DNA from: Companilactobacillus suantsaicola
GTDB taxonomy: Bacteria > Bacillota > Bacilli > Lactobacillales > Lactobacillaceae
Assembly: GCF_004745525.1 (NCBI RefSeq)
Contig: NZ_RKLY01000003.1
Location: 1 to 64,000 of the forward strand
Direction of reading: 5' to 3'
Length of the DNA: 64,000 nt
Shown here: one piece after another, positions 26,412-38,477 of the stretch
How the letters are laid out: each line of letters starts with the position of its first letter
Numbering within the stretch: the first letter of the stretch is position 1
The notes under the pieces: generated by a model
Database searches by the model: none
What the model saw: the letters and a program-made list of their open reading frames with translations, nothing else
Told to the model about the DNA's origin: nothing
Program-made: the position numbers and the translations under genes

Positions 26412-26984
26412 ATGAAAAAAGTACTTTGTGCGAGCGAAATTGAAAGCGCATACACAAATAACGAAAATAATATTGAAATTGATTCCGAAACAATTATTAC
26501 CCCCTTAGCCCAGGATTTAATTGATGAATACGAATTAAATGTTGAAGTCAAACCAGTACAGTCAAAAAACTTAAATCCCAACAGTATTTCCAAAGAATTG
26601 ATTCTCTCAATTTTAAAGAAAATACTGAATGATAATTTTCTGACGAAACTTGATTCTAATGGTTTAAAGGTAATCGACGGTGACAGTCTGGTATTTCAAG
26701 ATATTCCCAATTGTTTAAATAACGGAACTGGAAAGTATTGCAATTTCCATTTGGGTGATAGGGATCAAACAAAATTCGGTCTAGTAAAGTTGGCCAATAC
26801 TGAGTTTACTAATATTGCTAAAGCAAATGCTTACTTGTATATCTCTTCAGGTTGTTTCGATATTTCAATTGGCCAAGATTCCTGTGTAGCAAAACAAGGC
26901 GACATCATCTTTATTCCTAAAGAAGTTCATGTCACGATCAAAGTATTAAAAGAAGTCAAATTTGTTTATTCGATCAACGAATAA
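26412..26984 (+). CDS. EutQ-like cupin protein
   Basis: 190 residues from ATG 26412. The N-terminus MKKVLCASEIESAY...ETIITPLAQDLIDEY resembles the EutQ opening (TIITPxAxD). The last ~100 residues are a cupin barrel (GLVKLANTEFTNIAKANAYLYISSG; AKQGDIIFIPKEVHVTIKV). EutQ of ethanolamine clusters has been reported to have acetate kinase activity. No acetate kinase gene lies in this operon, so it might supply that step, but the sequence alone does not prove it. Confidence 0.7.
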   Translation: MKKVLCASEIESAYTNNENNIEIDSETIITPLAQDLIDEYELNVEVKPVQSKNLNPNSISKELILSILKKILNDNFLTKLDSNGLKVIDGDSLVFQDIPNCLNNGTGKYCNFHLGDRDQTKFGLVKLANTEFTNIAKANAYLYISSGCFDISIGQDSCVAKQGDIIFIPKEVHVTIKVLKEVKFVYSINE

Positions 26985-27004
26985 ATTTGTAATTGGAGGT
27001 AGTT

Positions 27005-27502
27005 ATGCAAGCTTTGGGCCTAATAGAAACAAACGGATTAATAGCTGCCATTGAATCTAGCGATGTCATGTTAAAAACATCCGAAGTCAGTTTGATAAAC
27101 CGAGAATTCGTCGGCGGTGGACTGGTAACCATCTCAGTATGTGGGGATGTTGGAGCGGTTAAGACGGCCGTGGATGCTGGAGCTAGTGCAGTCGATCAGT
27201 TAGGTGAAAATCTACTTGTTTCTAAACACGTAATTGCACGACCAGATTCAGAAATCGATAAAATTGTTAAAAATAAAAAAGATACAGACACTTCCGTAGA
27301 AAGTTCACAAGAAGTTAATGATAAACAAGTTGATAATTCTGAAAAAACAAATTCAAAATTAGCTGAGCTTGAATCAAAACGAATTAACGAATTGAGAACA
27401 ATGCTCAAGAATAAATCAGCCAAGATTTCCGATGCTGACATTCAAAAGATGAGCAAAAAGCAAATTATCACAGAAATTCTAAACGCTGATAAGGAAGGTT
27501 AG
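27005..27502 (+). CDS. BMC-H shell protein 4 with C-terminal extension
   Basis: 165 residues from ATG 27005 (GGAGG upstream). Residues 1-85 are a BMC domain (ALGLIETNGLIAAIESSDVMLKT; VGGGLVTISVCGDVGAVKTAVDAG; KHVIARPDSEID). After a ~40-residue polar linker the end, LESKRINELRTMLKNKSAKI then IQKMSKKQIITEIL, looks like a SAP/Rho-N helix-extension-helix module, which in other proteins binds nucleic acid. EutK-type shell proteins carry a helix-turn-helix tail at the same place. The tail could bind nucleic acid or cargo. Confidence 0.85.
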   Translation: MQALGLIETNGLIAAIESSDVMLKTSEVSLINREFVGGGLVTISVCGDVGAVKTAVDAGASAVDQLGENLLVSKHVIARPDSEIDKIVKNKKDTDTSVESSQEVNDKQVDNSEKTNSKLAELESKRINELRTMLKNKSAKISDADIQKMSKKQIITEILNADKEG

Positions 27503-27523
27503 TAATCGTATAGGAGTACAAAA

Positions 27524-29059
27524 ATGGAGAATTTTGATAAAGACTTAACATCTATTCAAGAAGCCAGAAACCTTGCCAAGAAAGGTCATCAAGCCTCACT
27601 AGAACTTGCCACATTTAGCCAAGAAAAAATTGATGCAATTTTGAAAGCAATGAGTGTTGCTGGAGAAGAACATGCTGTCGAATTAGCCAAGTTGGCAGTG
27701 GAAGATACTGGTTTTGGTAATGTTCCCGACAAAACTTATAAGAATCATGCAGCTTCAACTTTGCTGTATGAACAGATCAAAGATGAAAAAACAGTTGGAA
27801 TTATTAAAAAGGATCCTGAGTTAAAGACGATGGATGTTGCCCAACCAATTGGATTAGTTATGGGAATTGTTCCTTCAACCAACCCAACTTCAACCGTTAT
27901 TTTCAAATCTATGATTGCTTTGAAGAGTAGAAATGCGATTGTATTTGCACCACATCCGGCTGCTGCCAAATGTACCTTTAGAGCCGCAGAAATTATGAAT
28001 GACGCAGCTAAAGCTGCTGGTGCACCGGACAATGTTGTTACTTGTGTTTCTACAACAACCATGGGATCGACAAATGAATTGATGCATTCAAAAGAAGTTG
28101 GCTTGATTATTGCTACTGGTGGTCCAGGAATGGTAAAGGCAGCTTACAGTTCAGGGAAACCTGCAATTGGAGTTGGAGCTGGTAATTCTCCATCGTATAT
28201 TGAACGTAGTGCCGATGTTAAAGATGCTGTTGCAAAAATTATTGCAAGTAAATCATTTGATTATGGAACAATTTGTGCTTCAGAACAATCAATTATTTGT
28301 GAGAGTTGTAATGAAGCCGAAGTTGTTAGTGAATTAGAAAAACAAGGTGGATACTTCATGAGTGAAGCTGAAACTGAAGCAGTCTGCAAGTTGTTGTTCA
28401 AAAATGGTGGACATGCTATGGATGCCAAATTCGTAGGTAGATCACCACAAGTTATTTCACAAGCAGCTGGATTTACTGTTCCCGATTCAATTAAGATTTT
28501 AATTGGTCGCCAAAAAGGTGTTGGTGAAGGTAATCCATTATCATATGAAAAATTAACATCTGTCTTAGCATTTTATGTAGTTGAAGATTGGCAAGAAGCT
28601 TGTCAATTGAGTATCGACCTATTACAAAACGGAATTGGTCATACGATGAATCTACACACTAACCGTGAAGATATTGTACTCAAATTTGCTGCTAAACCTG
28701 CTTCAAGAATTCTTGTAAACACTGGTGGTAGTCAAGGTGGTACTGGTATTAGTACAGGCTTGCCAATTTCATTTACATTGGGATGTGGAACACTTGGTGG
28801 AAGCTCTGTTTCTGAAAATGTTAGTCCAAAACATTTGTTGAATATTAAGAAAGTTGCATACGGTTTGAAGGATGTAACAACTTTGGTTCAAGATGATAAA
28901 TCATTCAATCATCCAGAGTTAAAGAGCCAAGTTAAACAATGTTTAAACGACCACAAATGTGATCACACGGTTGAAAAAGCAACAAAGAATATGTCAGATA
29001 AAGATTTGGAACTATTAACCGAATTAGTCAGAAAAACTTTATCTGAGATGAAAGCGTAG
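27524..29059 (+). CDS. CoA-acylating aldehyde dehydrogenase (PduP/EutE-like)
   Basis: 511 residues. The catalytic Cys251 is in FDYGTICASEQ and the cofactor region is KPAIGVGAGNSPSYIER. It oxidises acetaldehyde plus CoA to acetyl-CoA with NAD+ inside the shell. After the catalytic domain (~1-450) comes a linker and a C-terminal amphipathic helix (DKDLELLTELVRKTLSEM), the usual form of a microcompartment encapsulation peptide. It is paired with an inactive paralogue at 18354 and followed by PduL, which converts its product to acetyl-phosphate. Confidence 0.93.
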   Translation: MENFDKDLTSIQEARNLAKKGHQASLELATFSQEKIDAILKAMSVAGEEHAVELAKLAVEDTGFGNVPDKTYKNHAASTLLYEQIKDEKTVGIIKKDPELKTMDVAQPIGLVMGIVPSTNPTSTVIFKSMIALKSRNAIVFAPHPAAAKCTFRAAEIMNDAAKAAGAPDNVVTCVSTTTMGSTNELMHSKEVGLIIATGGPGMVKAAYSSGKPAIGVGAGNSPSYIERSADVKDAVAKIIASKSFDYGTICASEQSIICESCNEAEVVSELEKQGGYFMSEAETEAVCKLLFKNGGHAMDAKFVGRSPQVISQAAGFTVPDSIKILIGRQKGVGEGNPLSYEKLTSVLAFYVVEDWQEACQLSIDLLQNGIGHTMNLHTNREDIVLKFAAKPASRILVNTGGSQGGTGISTGLPISFTLGCGTLGGSSVSENVSPKHLLNIKKVAYGLKDVTTLVQDDKSFNHPELKSQVKQCLNDHKCDHTVEKATKNMSDKDLELLTELVRKTLSEMKA

Positions 29060-29067
29060 GTGTTTAC

Positions 29068-29730
29068 ATGGAAGACTATGAAAAGCTTTTAGAAAAATTA
29101 GTGATTAATTTAACTTCAGAAAATCAGACAAGTGTTTCCGAGTTAAAAAATGACAATCATGATTTAAGCATTCCAGTCGGAGTTTCCAATCGACACATTC
29201 ATTTGTGCCAAAATGATTTGGAAAAACTCTTTGGACATGGATATGAATTAAATCCCTTGAAAGATCTATCTCAACCAGGACAATATGCAAGTAAGGAAAC
29301 CGTAATACTTTGTGGTCCTAAGGGTTCAATTAGTAAGGTAAGAATTCTTGGCCCAGTTAGAAGTAGAACTCAAGTTGAAGTTTTGAGAGGCGATACTTAT
29401 AAGCTTGGTATCAAAGCCCCATTGAGACTTTCTGGAGATTTGGATAATTCTGGAAAAGTTACGGTCATTGGTCCAAATGGCTCAATTGAATTGAATGAAG
29501 GAGCCATCGTTGCTCAACGTCACATTCACATGTTACCAAGTGATGCACAAAGATTTGGTGTTAAAGATGGCGATATCGTGACGATTGTTGTCGAAGGTGA
29601 TCGTGGTGGTGAATTGAACAATGTCGCTATCAGAGCCAAGAATAATTCTGGTTTAGAGTGTCACATTGATACTGAAGAAGCCAATGCTTTAGGAATGAAT
29701 TCAAAGAGTAGAATTCGGATTAAAAAATAA
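29068..29730 (+). CDS. pduL: phosphate acyltransferase PduL (phosphotransacetylase)
   Basis: 220 residues with two PduL (PF06130) half-barrels. Zinc-binding His clusters are visible in each: VGVSNRHIHLCQND (~40-53) and IVAQRHIHMLPSDA (~150-163). The first ~20 residues (MEDYEKLLEKLVINLTSEN) form an amphipathic helix that likely targets it to the shell. It transfers acetyl from CoA to phosphate, recycling CoA in the lumen and yielding acetyl-phosphate for ATP synthesis. Confidence 0.92.
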   Translation: MEDYEKLLEKLVINLTSENQTSVSELKNDNHDLSIPVGVSNRHIHLCQNDLEKLFGHGYELNPLKDLSQPGQYASKETVILCGPKGSISKVRILGPVRSRTQVEVLRGDTYKLGIKAPLRLSGDLDNSGKVTVIGPNGSIELNEGAIVAQRHIHMLPSDAQRFGVKDGDIVTIVVEGDRGGELNNVAIRAKNNSGLECHIDTEEANALGMNSKSRIRIKK

Positions 29731-29763
29731 TAAAAATAATAATTTAATTTGGAGGAATTTATA

Positions 29764-30045
29764 ATGAAATCTGACGCATTAGGAATGATCGAAACAAAAG
29801 GTTTAGTAGCTTCAATTGAAGCAGCCGATGCAATGGTAAAGGCAGCTAATGTTACATTGGTAGGTAAGGAACGTGTAGGTGGCGGTATCGTCACAGTCAT
29901 GGTTCGTGGTGATGTTGGAGCTGTTAAAGCAGCTACAGATGCCGGTGCAGCCGCAGCCCAAAGAATTGGTGAATTACTATCAGTTCACGTTATTCCTCGT
30001 CCACATGCAGAAGTTGAAAACATTTTGCCAAAGGCAGCTGAATAA
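29764..30045 (+). CDS. BMC-H microcompartment shell protein 5 (near-duplicate of shell protein 1)
   Basis: 93 residues from ATG 29764 (GGAGG upstream; the frame opens earlier at TTG 29749). One BMC domain. It differs from shell protein 1 at only about a dozen positions (KSDALGM for [16 protein letters not shown] for KEFVGGGLV, and the C-terminal tail). It is the last gene of the operon, so near-identical shell genes bracket the ~14-kb cluster as direct repeats. Confidence 0.95.
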   Translation: MKSDALGMIETKGLVASIEAADAMVKAANVTLVGKERVGGGIVTVMVRGDVGAVKAATDAGAAAAQRIGELLSVHVIPRPHAEVENILPKAAE

Positions 30046-30067
30046 AGATAATTTTCGAATATGAATA

Positions 30068-30108
30068 AAATACCCCAAGGCAATCGAATTGATTACCTTG
30101 GGGTATTT
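30068..30108. terminator. operon terminator with shared core
   Basis: AAATACCCCAAGG (30068-30080) pairs with CCTTGGGGTATTT (30096-30108). The apex is AATC/GATT of the GGTAATC family. It ends the cut operon and, from the other side, the broken MerR gene. Confidence 0.88.
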
Positions 30109-30945
30109 CTATTTTTTATTTGCTGGAATCAGAAGTTCAGTTACGAACATGTTAATATCAGTTGTCGTCCAATAGTCGACAACGAAACGTTCATAAACTT
30201 TTGGACCACAAGAGTAACCATTTTCCTTAGCCCAATATTCCATATCCACGTAGCGTTTGTACATATTAGTGTGATCACCAATATAGTAAGAAGAAATAAA
30301 AGTGCTACCACCGATATTATCTAAAGGTAAGTCACTAGAATTATTTCGAACTGGTTGTTGCATAATTGTCGTCCGATTGGTTAACTCTAGTGAGCGCTTT
30401 TGACAGTCATCAAAGGCTAGAATGACCGGCCCAGTAATTTCGGCATTGTGTTCTTCCAAGTACCTGATCCAAGGAACGTTGATAATCGAATCCTTGTAAT
30501 CGTATTTGAATTCTTGGTTTAAATAAAAATATTGATTTGGTTGAATATATTTAATATTGATTGATTCAAAACCACTTTCCTTGACGTTATTCCCCTCATG
30601 AATAAGTTCAAGCCAGTCAACTAAGGCCTAGTGTGAGTTTTGAATGTGTTTTTCTTCTTCTTCCAAGAAAGAAATTTGATTTAAAAAGTTTCTCTCATGG
30701 AAAAGACAACTGTTATTTTTTCCAACTCCTGTCATTTCCTGTAATTTGAAGCCCATCTGTTTGTAATACTTTAAGATCGGCATCAGTTGAATCGTTGATT
30801 CGCTATAGTATCTATAACCGTTGGTAGGGCAAATATAATCTGGTTTTAGGATCCCCAATTCCTCATAAAATAATAAAGTTTTTCGTGAAACCTTACATAA
30901 TTTTGCCGTTTCACCTATGGTATGCAAATTATCTAAATTAAGCAT
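30109..30945 (-). pseudogene. MerR-family regulator with GyrI-like effector domain, nonsense codon
   Basis: Start ATG 30945 with GGAGG upstream. The N-terminus has the MerR HTH (TIGETAKLCKVSRKTLLFYEELGIL, NGYRYYSESTIQLM) followed by the dimerisation helix. At 30628-30630 a TAG stops translation after ...EEEEKHIQNSH. The same frame continues without shift as ALVDWLELIHEGNNVKESGF to a GyrI-like effector end (CGPKVYERFVVDYWTTTDI). The whole would be ~278 residues, the length of BltR/BmrR-type drug-sensing regulators. A single base change explains the break. It is convergent to the cut operon, so a former link to it is conceivable but unproven. Confidence 0.8.
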
Positions 30946-31370
30946 TATCTTCCTCCGTAGTGTAACGATCAGCCTCAATATTCATTATATAACAATTTTT
31001 GTGGAAATGTTTACACACATTGTGATTTTTTAGCATTGTAGAGAGTAATTTTTACTTTTTTCTTTCTTGTAAATGATTTTTCTAAATTTTTGTCAAATTT
31101 GTGTATCCGTTTTCCCTAAAGTGTTCTTTCTTACTCCCGCTTGTTGTAAAATACTAGGTAAAGGATGATTATTTAATTGATTAAAAATGAGGGGGAAAAT
31201 AAGTAAAAATTTTTTCTGTAGGTTAAAAATTGAGAAAACAATCACAATGTTCAATAACGATGCGTGTTCTTTAACCAATCGACAGAGAAGATACAAACTA
31301 ACTTTTGATAAAATTTATAACTCTATAAATGGATTTTGAATTAATCACTACTGAAAGCAGGAAATTAAAA
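30946..31370. other. 425-bp AT-rich intergenic region before the SUF operon
   Basis: It contains the broken MerR gene's leader and the presumed suf promoter, but no convincing -35/-10 pair or long hairpin. Short frames on both strands lack RBS and family features. Nothing further is supported. Confidence 0.5.
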
Positions 31371-32162
31371 ATGGCAGAATTAGAAATTAAAGATCTTCAC
31401 GTTGAAGTTGTTGATGAAGAAACTAAAACTAGTAAAAAGATTTTAAAAGGTGTGAATTTGTCAATGAAGACGGGGGAGATCCATGCAATCATGGGTCCTA
31501 ATGGAACTGGTAAATCTACCTTGTCGCAAACGATCATGGGTCAAAAAAATTATCACGTCACTGGTGGAGATATTTTACTAAATGGTGAAAGTATTTTGGA
31601 TATGCCAGTTGATCAAAGAGCTCGTAAAGGCTTATTTTTAGCGATGCAATATCCTGCTGAAATTCAGGGTGTCACCAACGCTGAATTTTTAAGAGCAGCC
31701 ATTAATTCTCGAAGAGCTGAAGATGACAAGATTTCGGTGATGGATTTCTTAAAAGAACTCGATAAGAATTTGGAATTACTTGATATGAGTGAAGAGATGA
31801 CAGAACGTTACTTGAATGAAGGTTTCTCTGGTGGGGAAAAGAAACGAAATGAAATCTTGCAATTGTTGATGATCAAACCAAGCTTTGCTTTGTTAGATGA
31901 AATTGATTCTGGCCTTGATATCGATGCTTTGAAAGTTGTTTCAAAAGGCGTCAATTCGATGCGTGGCGATAATTTTGGAGCTTTGATCATCACCCATTAT
32001 CAAAGACTTTTGAATTATATCACGCCAGACGTGGTTCACGTGATGATGGACGGAAAAATTGTTAAAACTGGTGATGCACAATTAGCACAAAAACTTGAAG
32101 ATGAAGGTTATGCTGGTTTGCGTGACGAATTAGGTCTTGATGTTAATTTGGTTGATGAATGA
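31371..32162 (+). CDS. sufC: SUF system ATPase SufC
   Basis: 263 residues from ATG 31371 (AGGAA upstream; the frame opens earlier at 31329 without an RBS). ABC ATPase: Walker A GPNGTGKST, signature FSGGEKKR, Walker B ALLDEIDSGLD, and the H-loop in LIITHYQRLL. With SufB and SufD it forms the scaffold for new iron-sulfur clusters in the cytosol. First gene of sufCDSUB. Confidence 0.95.
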   Translation: MAELEIKDLHVEVVDEETKTSKKILKGVNLSMKTGEIHAIMGPNGTGKSTLSQTIMGQKNYHVTGGDILLNGESILDMPVDQRARKGLFLAMQYPAEIQGVTNAEFLRAAINSRRAEDDKISVMDFLKELDKNLELLDMSEEMTERYLNEGFSGGEKKRNEILQLLMIKPSFALLDEIDSGLDIDALKVVSKGVNSMRGDNFGALIITHYQRLLNYITPDVVHVMMDGKIVKTGDAQLAQKLEDEGYAGLRDELGLDVNLVDE

Positions 32163-32175
32163 GAGGTATTAGATA

Positions 32176-34984
<2,809 letters not shown>

Positions 34985-34992
<8 letters not shown>

Positions 34993-36376
34993 TTTAAATG
35001 ATACAGAATACGAATACGGTTTTCATGATGACATTGAGCCTAAGTTTTCCACTGGACGAGGTTTGACTGAAGAGACAGTTCGCATGATTTCGGCCGAAAA
35101 AAATGAACCTCAGTGGATGTTAGATTATCGACTAAAATCGTATGAAATTTATAAAAAACTTGATATGCCTCATTTTGGACCTGACTTATCAGATTTGGAT
35201 TTGGAACATATGCTGTATTATCAAAAGATGACTGACAAAAAGTATCGTGATTGGAACGATGTTCCCGATAAGATGAAACAGACTTTTGATCGTCTAGGAG
35301 TCCCAGAAGCAGAGCGGAAATATTTAGCTGGTTCGTCAGCTCAATATGAATCAGAAGTGGTTTATCACAATATGCGCAATGAATTTGAAAAAATTGGTGT
35401 CTTGTTTACAGATACCGATACCGCTTTAAAAAAGTATCCTGAGCTTTTCAAAAAATGGTTTGGGAAATTGGTCCAACCAGCTGATAATAAGTTTGCAGCT
35501 TTAAACGGTGCTGTTTGGTCGGGTGGTTCATTTATTTACGTTCCCAAAGGGGTTCGGTGTGATATTCCAATTCAGTCATATTTCCGCTTGAATTCGGAAA
35601 ACTCCGGTCAATTCGAAAGAACTTTGATCATTGTTGATGAAGGGGCCAAAGTGGATTATGTGGAAGGTTGCACGGCTCCCAATTACTCTTCTGATAGTCT
35701 GCATGCGGCAGTTGTCGAGGTCAATGTAGAGCGTGACGCTTATTGTCGATACACCACCATTCAAAATTGGTCCGACAATGTTTACAGTTTGGAAACTAAA
35801 CGCGCTGCTACAGAGGAAAATGCCACGATGGAATGGGTCGACGGAAATCTTGGCTCAAAAGTCACAATGAAGTATCCTAGTGTCTATTTGAACGGTGATA
35901 ACGCCCGAGGCACGATGTTGTCAATTGCAGTTGCAAGTAACGGGATTCATCAAGATTCTGGTGCGCGGATGATTCATAATGCCAAGAATACTTCCAGTTC
36001 GATCGTCTCCAAGTCGATTGCCAAGACAGGTGGTTCAGTTGATTATCGGGGTACAGTTCGTTTCGGTAAGCACTCTGATGGCTCAAAAGCACACGTTGAA
36101 TGTGACACGATCATTATGGATGATCAATCTTCCTCAGATACAGTACCTTACAATGAAATTGACAATGCTAACGTTTCAATGGAACACGAAGCTAGAGTTT
36201 CAAAGATTTCTGAAGAACAATTGTACTATTTAATGAGTCGAGGAATTTCGGAAGAAAAGGCCACCGAGATGATCGTTATGGGCTTTGTTGAGCCATTTAC
36301 TAAAAAACTACCGATGGAATATGCTGTTGAATTAAATCGTTTGATTAGTTATGAGATGGAAGGTTCGATTGGTTAA
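34985..36376 (+). CDS. sufB: Fe-S scaffold protein SufB
   Basis: 463 residues, normal length. Family motifs: [72 protein letters not shown], and the C-terminal [16 protein letters not shown]. It is the main site of cluster building with SufC and SufD. It overlaps the end of sufU, so the operon is tightly packed. Confidence 0.95.
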
Positions 36377-36388
36377 AGGATAAAACTT

Positions 36389-36706
36389 ATGAATGAAGAT
36401 CAGGAAAAAAAAGACCAAATTATGATTGAATTAGAAGACGTCATTGACCCAGAACTAGGAATTGATTTAGTCAATTTAGGGTTAATTTATGGCGTTGAAA
36501 TTAGAAATGGCAATGAAGCAATTGTCACGATGACCCTGACCACTATGGGTTGTCCCTTGAGTGATATGTTGAATGATTCGATTATTGAAGCGGCTGAATC
36601 AGTTCCTGGAATCGATAAGTGTCAAGTGGAGTTGGTTTGGTATCCAGCTTGGGATATTTCCAAGATGAGTCGTTATGCTCGGATTTCTTTAGGAATCAGG
36701 GAATAA
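36389..36706 (+). CDS. sufT: MIP18/DUF59 Fe-S carrier (SufT-like)
   Basis: 105 residues. DUF59 motifs: DPELGIDLVNLGLIYG at the start and MTLTTMGCPLSDML with the conserved Cys. In Firmicutes SufT helps mature Fe-S proteins when demand is high. It follows sufB by 12 bases and is the last gene of the operon. It could equally be called a PaaD-like protein. Confidence 0.85.
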   Translation: MNEDQEKKDQIMIELEDVIDPELGIDLVNLGLIYGVEIRNGNEAIVTMTLTTMGCPLSDMLNDSIIEAAESVPGIDKCQVELVWYPAWDISKMSRYARISLGIRE

Positions 36707-36793
36707 TCGAATTTATTTACTAGATTAAAATAATCGTTAATCCTATACTAGAAGTCATAGAGTCCTTGTTAAATTTTGATTAGTGATAAACTA

Positions 36794-36955
36794 CCGTCTT
36801 CTGTACAAGTCCTGTGATGGGCTGGAACGCTGCCGGCACAACTTTGAGCTTTTTCAAACCCGGAAAAATCTCAAAGCTTGGCCTTCCTGTAAGTGCTAAA
36901 GCACCAACAAGAATTTGGCGGCTGAGCCATCACAGGACTTGTACTCCAGACTAGA
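36794..36955 (+). repeat. structured intergenic element R3, copy 1 (candidate ncRNA)
   Basis: An ~160-base multi-branched fold. Closing arms GTACAAGTCCTGTGATGG (36803-36820) and 36927-36944 pair perfectly over 18 bases. An inner hairpin CTTTGAG..TTTTTC/GAAAAA..CTCAAAG and a small hairpin GTGCTaaAGCAC follow. Single-stranded parts (CCGTCTTC, GCTGGAACGCT, GGCTGAG, CTCCAGACTAGAT) recur in copy 2 at 56938 and, less closely, in copy 3 at 57421. It fills the 336-base gap between the SUF operon and the dipeptidase. Confidence 0.8.
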
Positions 36956-37042
36956 TAAATGGTTTTATTTTTAATCCCATTTAATTTAGAGTGTTTTTCA
37001 TAATCAATGCATTACGAGGACTTCAAAGAGGGGGAAGCAAAA

Positions 37043-38470
37043 ATGAAAAATCCTAATTCCGATTGTACGGAAATCCTAGTCGGTAAAGCCGCTAGTATGG
37101 ATGGTTCTACCATTGTCGCCCGCAATGAAGACGGTTATGGCCCAATTAATCCAATTAAATTTGTGGCACACATTGCTAAAGATCAACAAGATGCTTTTTA
37201 TGTATCAAAGACTACCGGTGTGAAAGTACCGCTACCTGAACACGCATATCGTTACACTGCTACACCACAGGCAGATCAAAGTGATGGTGTTTATGAAGAG
37301 GCTGGTATCAACGAATTTAATGTTGGTATGAGTTCAACTGAAACAACAGCTACTAATGCTCGAGTTTTAGGATACGATCCACTAGTTCATGATGGTGTCG
37401 ATGAAGAGGCTATGTTGACCTTAGTTTTGCCATATATCAAGACTGCTAAGGAAGGTGTGATCCGCCTTGGTAAGTTGTTAGAAAAATATGGTACTGGTGA
37501 ATGCAATAGTATTGCTTTCAATGATAAAAATGAAATTTGGCTTTTGGAAACTGCTGGTGGGCATCACTGGGGAGCTATGCGCTTGCCTGACGATACTTAT
37601 GCCATTGTTCCTAACCAAACAGTCGTCCAAGAGATTGATGTAAACGATACGGATAATTTCTTAGTGGCAACTGATCTAGTTGAATTTGTTGAAAAATATC
37701 ATTTGAATCCACAACCAGGTCACTTTAATTTCCGAGAGATTTTTGGTACACAAAGTGAAGCTGATGCTTATTACAACACGCCAAGAACTTGGTATGGTCA
37801 AAAGATGTTCAACCCAGAAATTGAACAGGATCCAACTTCACAAGATATGCCATTACTGAGAAAGCCAGCTAAGAAAATTGCCATTGAAGATGTCCAAGCT
37901 TTCTTGTCATCACACTATAATGGTACGAAGTATGATCCATTTGGAACATTTGCTTCAGGAACGAAGAAGGAACAATTGCAATTCCGTTCAATTGCGATGG
38001 ATAGAAATCAAGCTTCATCAATTTTACAAATTAGAAATGACGTTGACGACGACCATGCAGCTATTCAATGGCTAGCAATGGGCTTCTTCGCCTACAGTCC
38101 ATATGTTCCTTTCTATACTAATATTACTGATACACCAGAAAATTATAAGAATACTACTAATGAAGTTTCACTCGACAACATTTACTGGTTAGAAAAGACC
38201 TTGTCAGTTATGATTGAACCTCATTACCACGAGTATTCAGATATGATTCACGCATACTTAGATGGATGCCAATCATATGCTCGTCAAAGAGTCGCCCAAA
38301 CTGATGTTGTGATCGATGAATTTACTGAATCACCATCGCATTATTTGACTGACAGCAACCGTAGAACCGCTCAAGAAATTACAAAGCGGACTCACCAGCT
38401 GTTCAATGATTTAGTTAAGAAAGGTTTGTTACTTTCAAAGACAACTTGGGAAAAGGGTCAAAATCTTTAA
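37043..38470 (+). CDS. C69-family dipeptidase (PepD)
   Basis: 475 residues from ATG 37043 (GAGGGGGAAG upstream; the frame opens earlier at 37007). Ntn-hydrolase with the nucleophile Cys near the N-terminus (NSDCTEILVGKAASMDGSTIVARNEDG), then VGMSSTETTATNARV and NEIWLLETAGGHHWGAMRLPD. C69 enzymes of lactobacilli cut dipeptides in the cytosol during peptide use. A single gene between two repeat-rich gaps. Confidence 0.9.
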   Translation: MKNPNSDCTEILVGKAASMDGSTIVARNEDGYGPINPIKFVAHIAKDQQDAFYVSKTTGVKVPLPEHAYRYTATPQADQSDGVYEEAGINEFNVGMSSTETTATNARVLGYDPLVHDGVDEEAMLTLVLPYIKTAKEGVIRLGKLLEKYGTGECNSIAFNDKNEIWLLETAGGHHWGAMRLPDDTYAIVPNQTVVQEIDVNDTDNFLVATDLVEFVEKYHLNPQPGHFNFREIFGTQSEADAYYNTPRTWYGQKMFNPEIEQDPTSQDMPLLRKPAKKIAIEDVQAFLSSHYNGTKYDPFGTFASGTKKEQLQFRSIAMDRNQASSILQIRNDVDDDHAAIQWLAMGFFAYSPYVPFYTNITDTPENYKNTTNEVSLDNIYWLEKTLSVMIEPHYHEYSDMIHAYLDGCQSYARQRVAQTDVVIDEFTESPSHYLTDSNRRTAQEITKRTHQLFNDLVKKGLLLSKTTWEKGQNL

Positions 38471-38477
38471 AATAGCG

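Noticed and set aside
30061-30324. 87-codon plus-strand frame after the cut operon
   Set aside because: It crosses the terminator stem and is antisense to the GyrI-like domain of the MerR gene, which has recognisable protein sequence.
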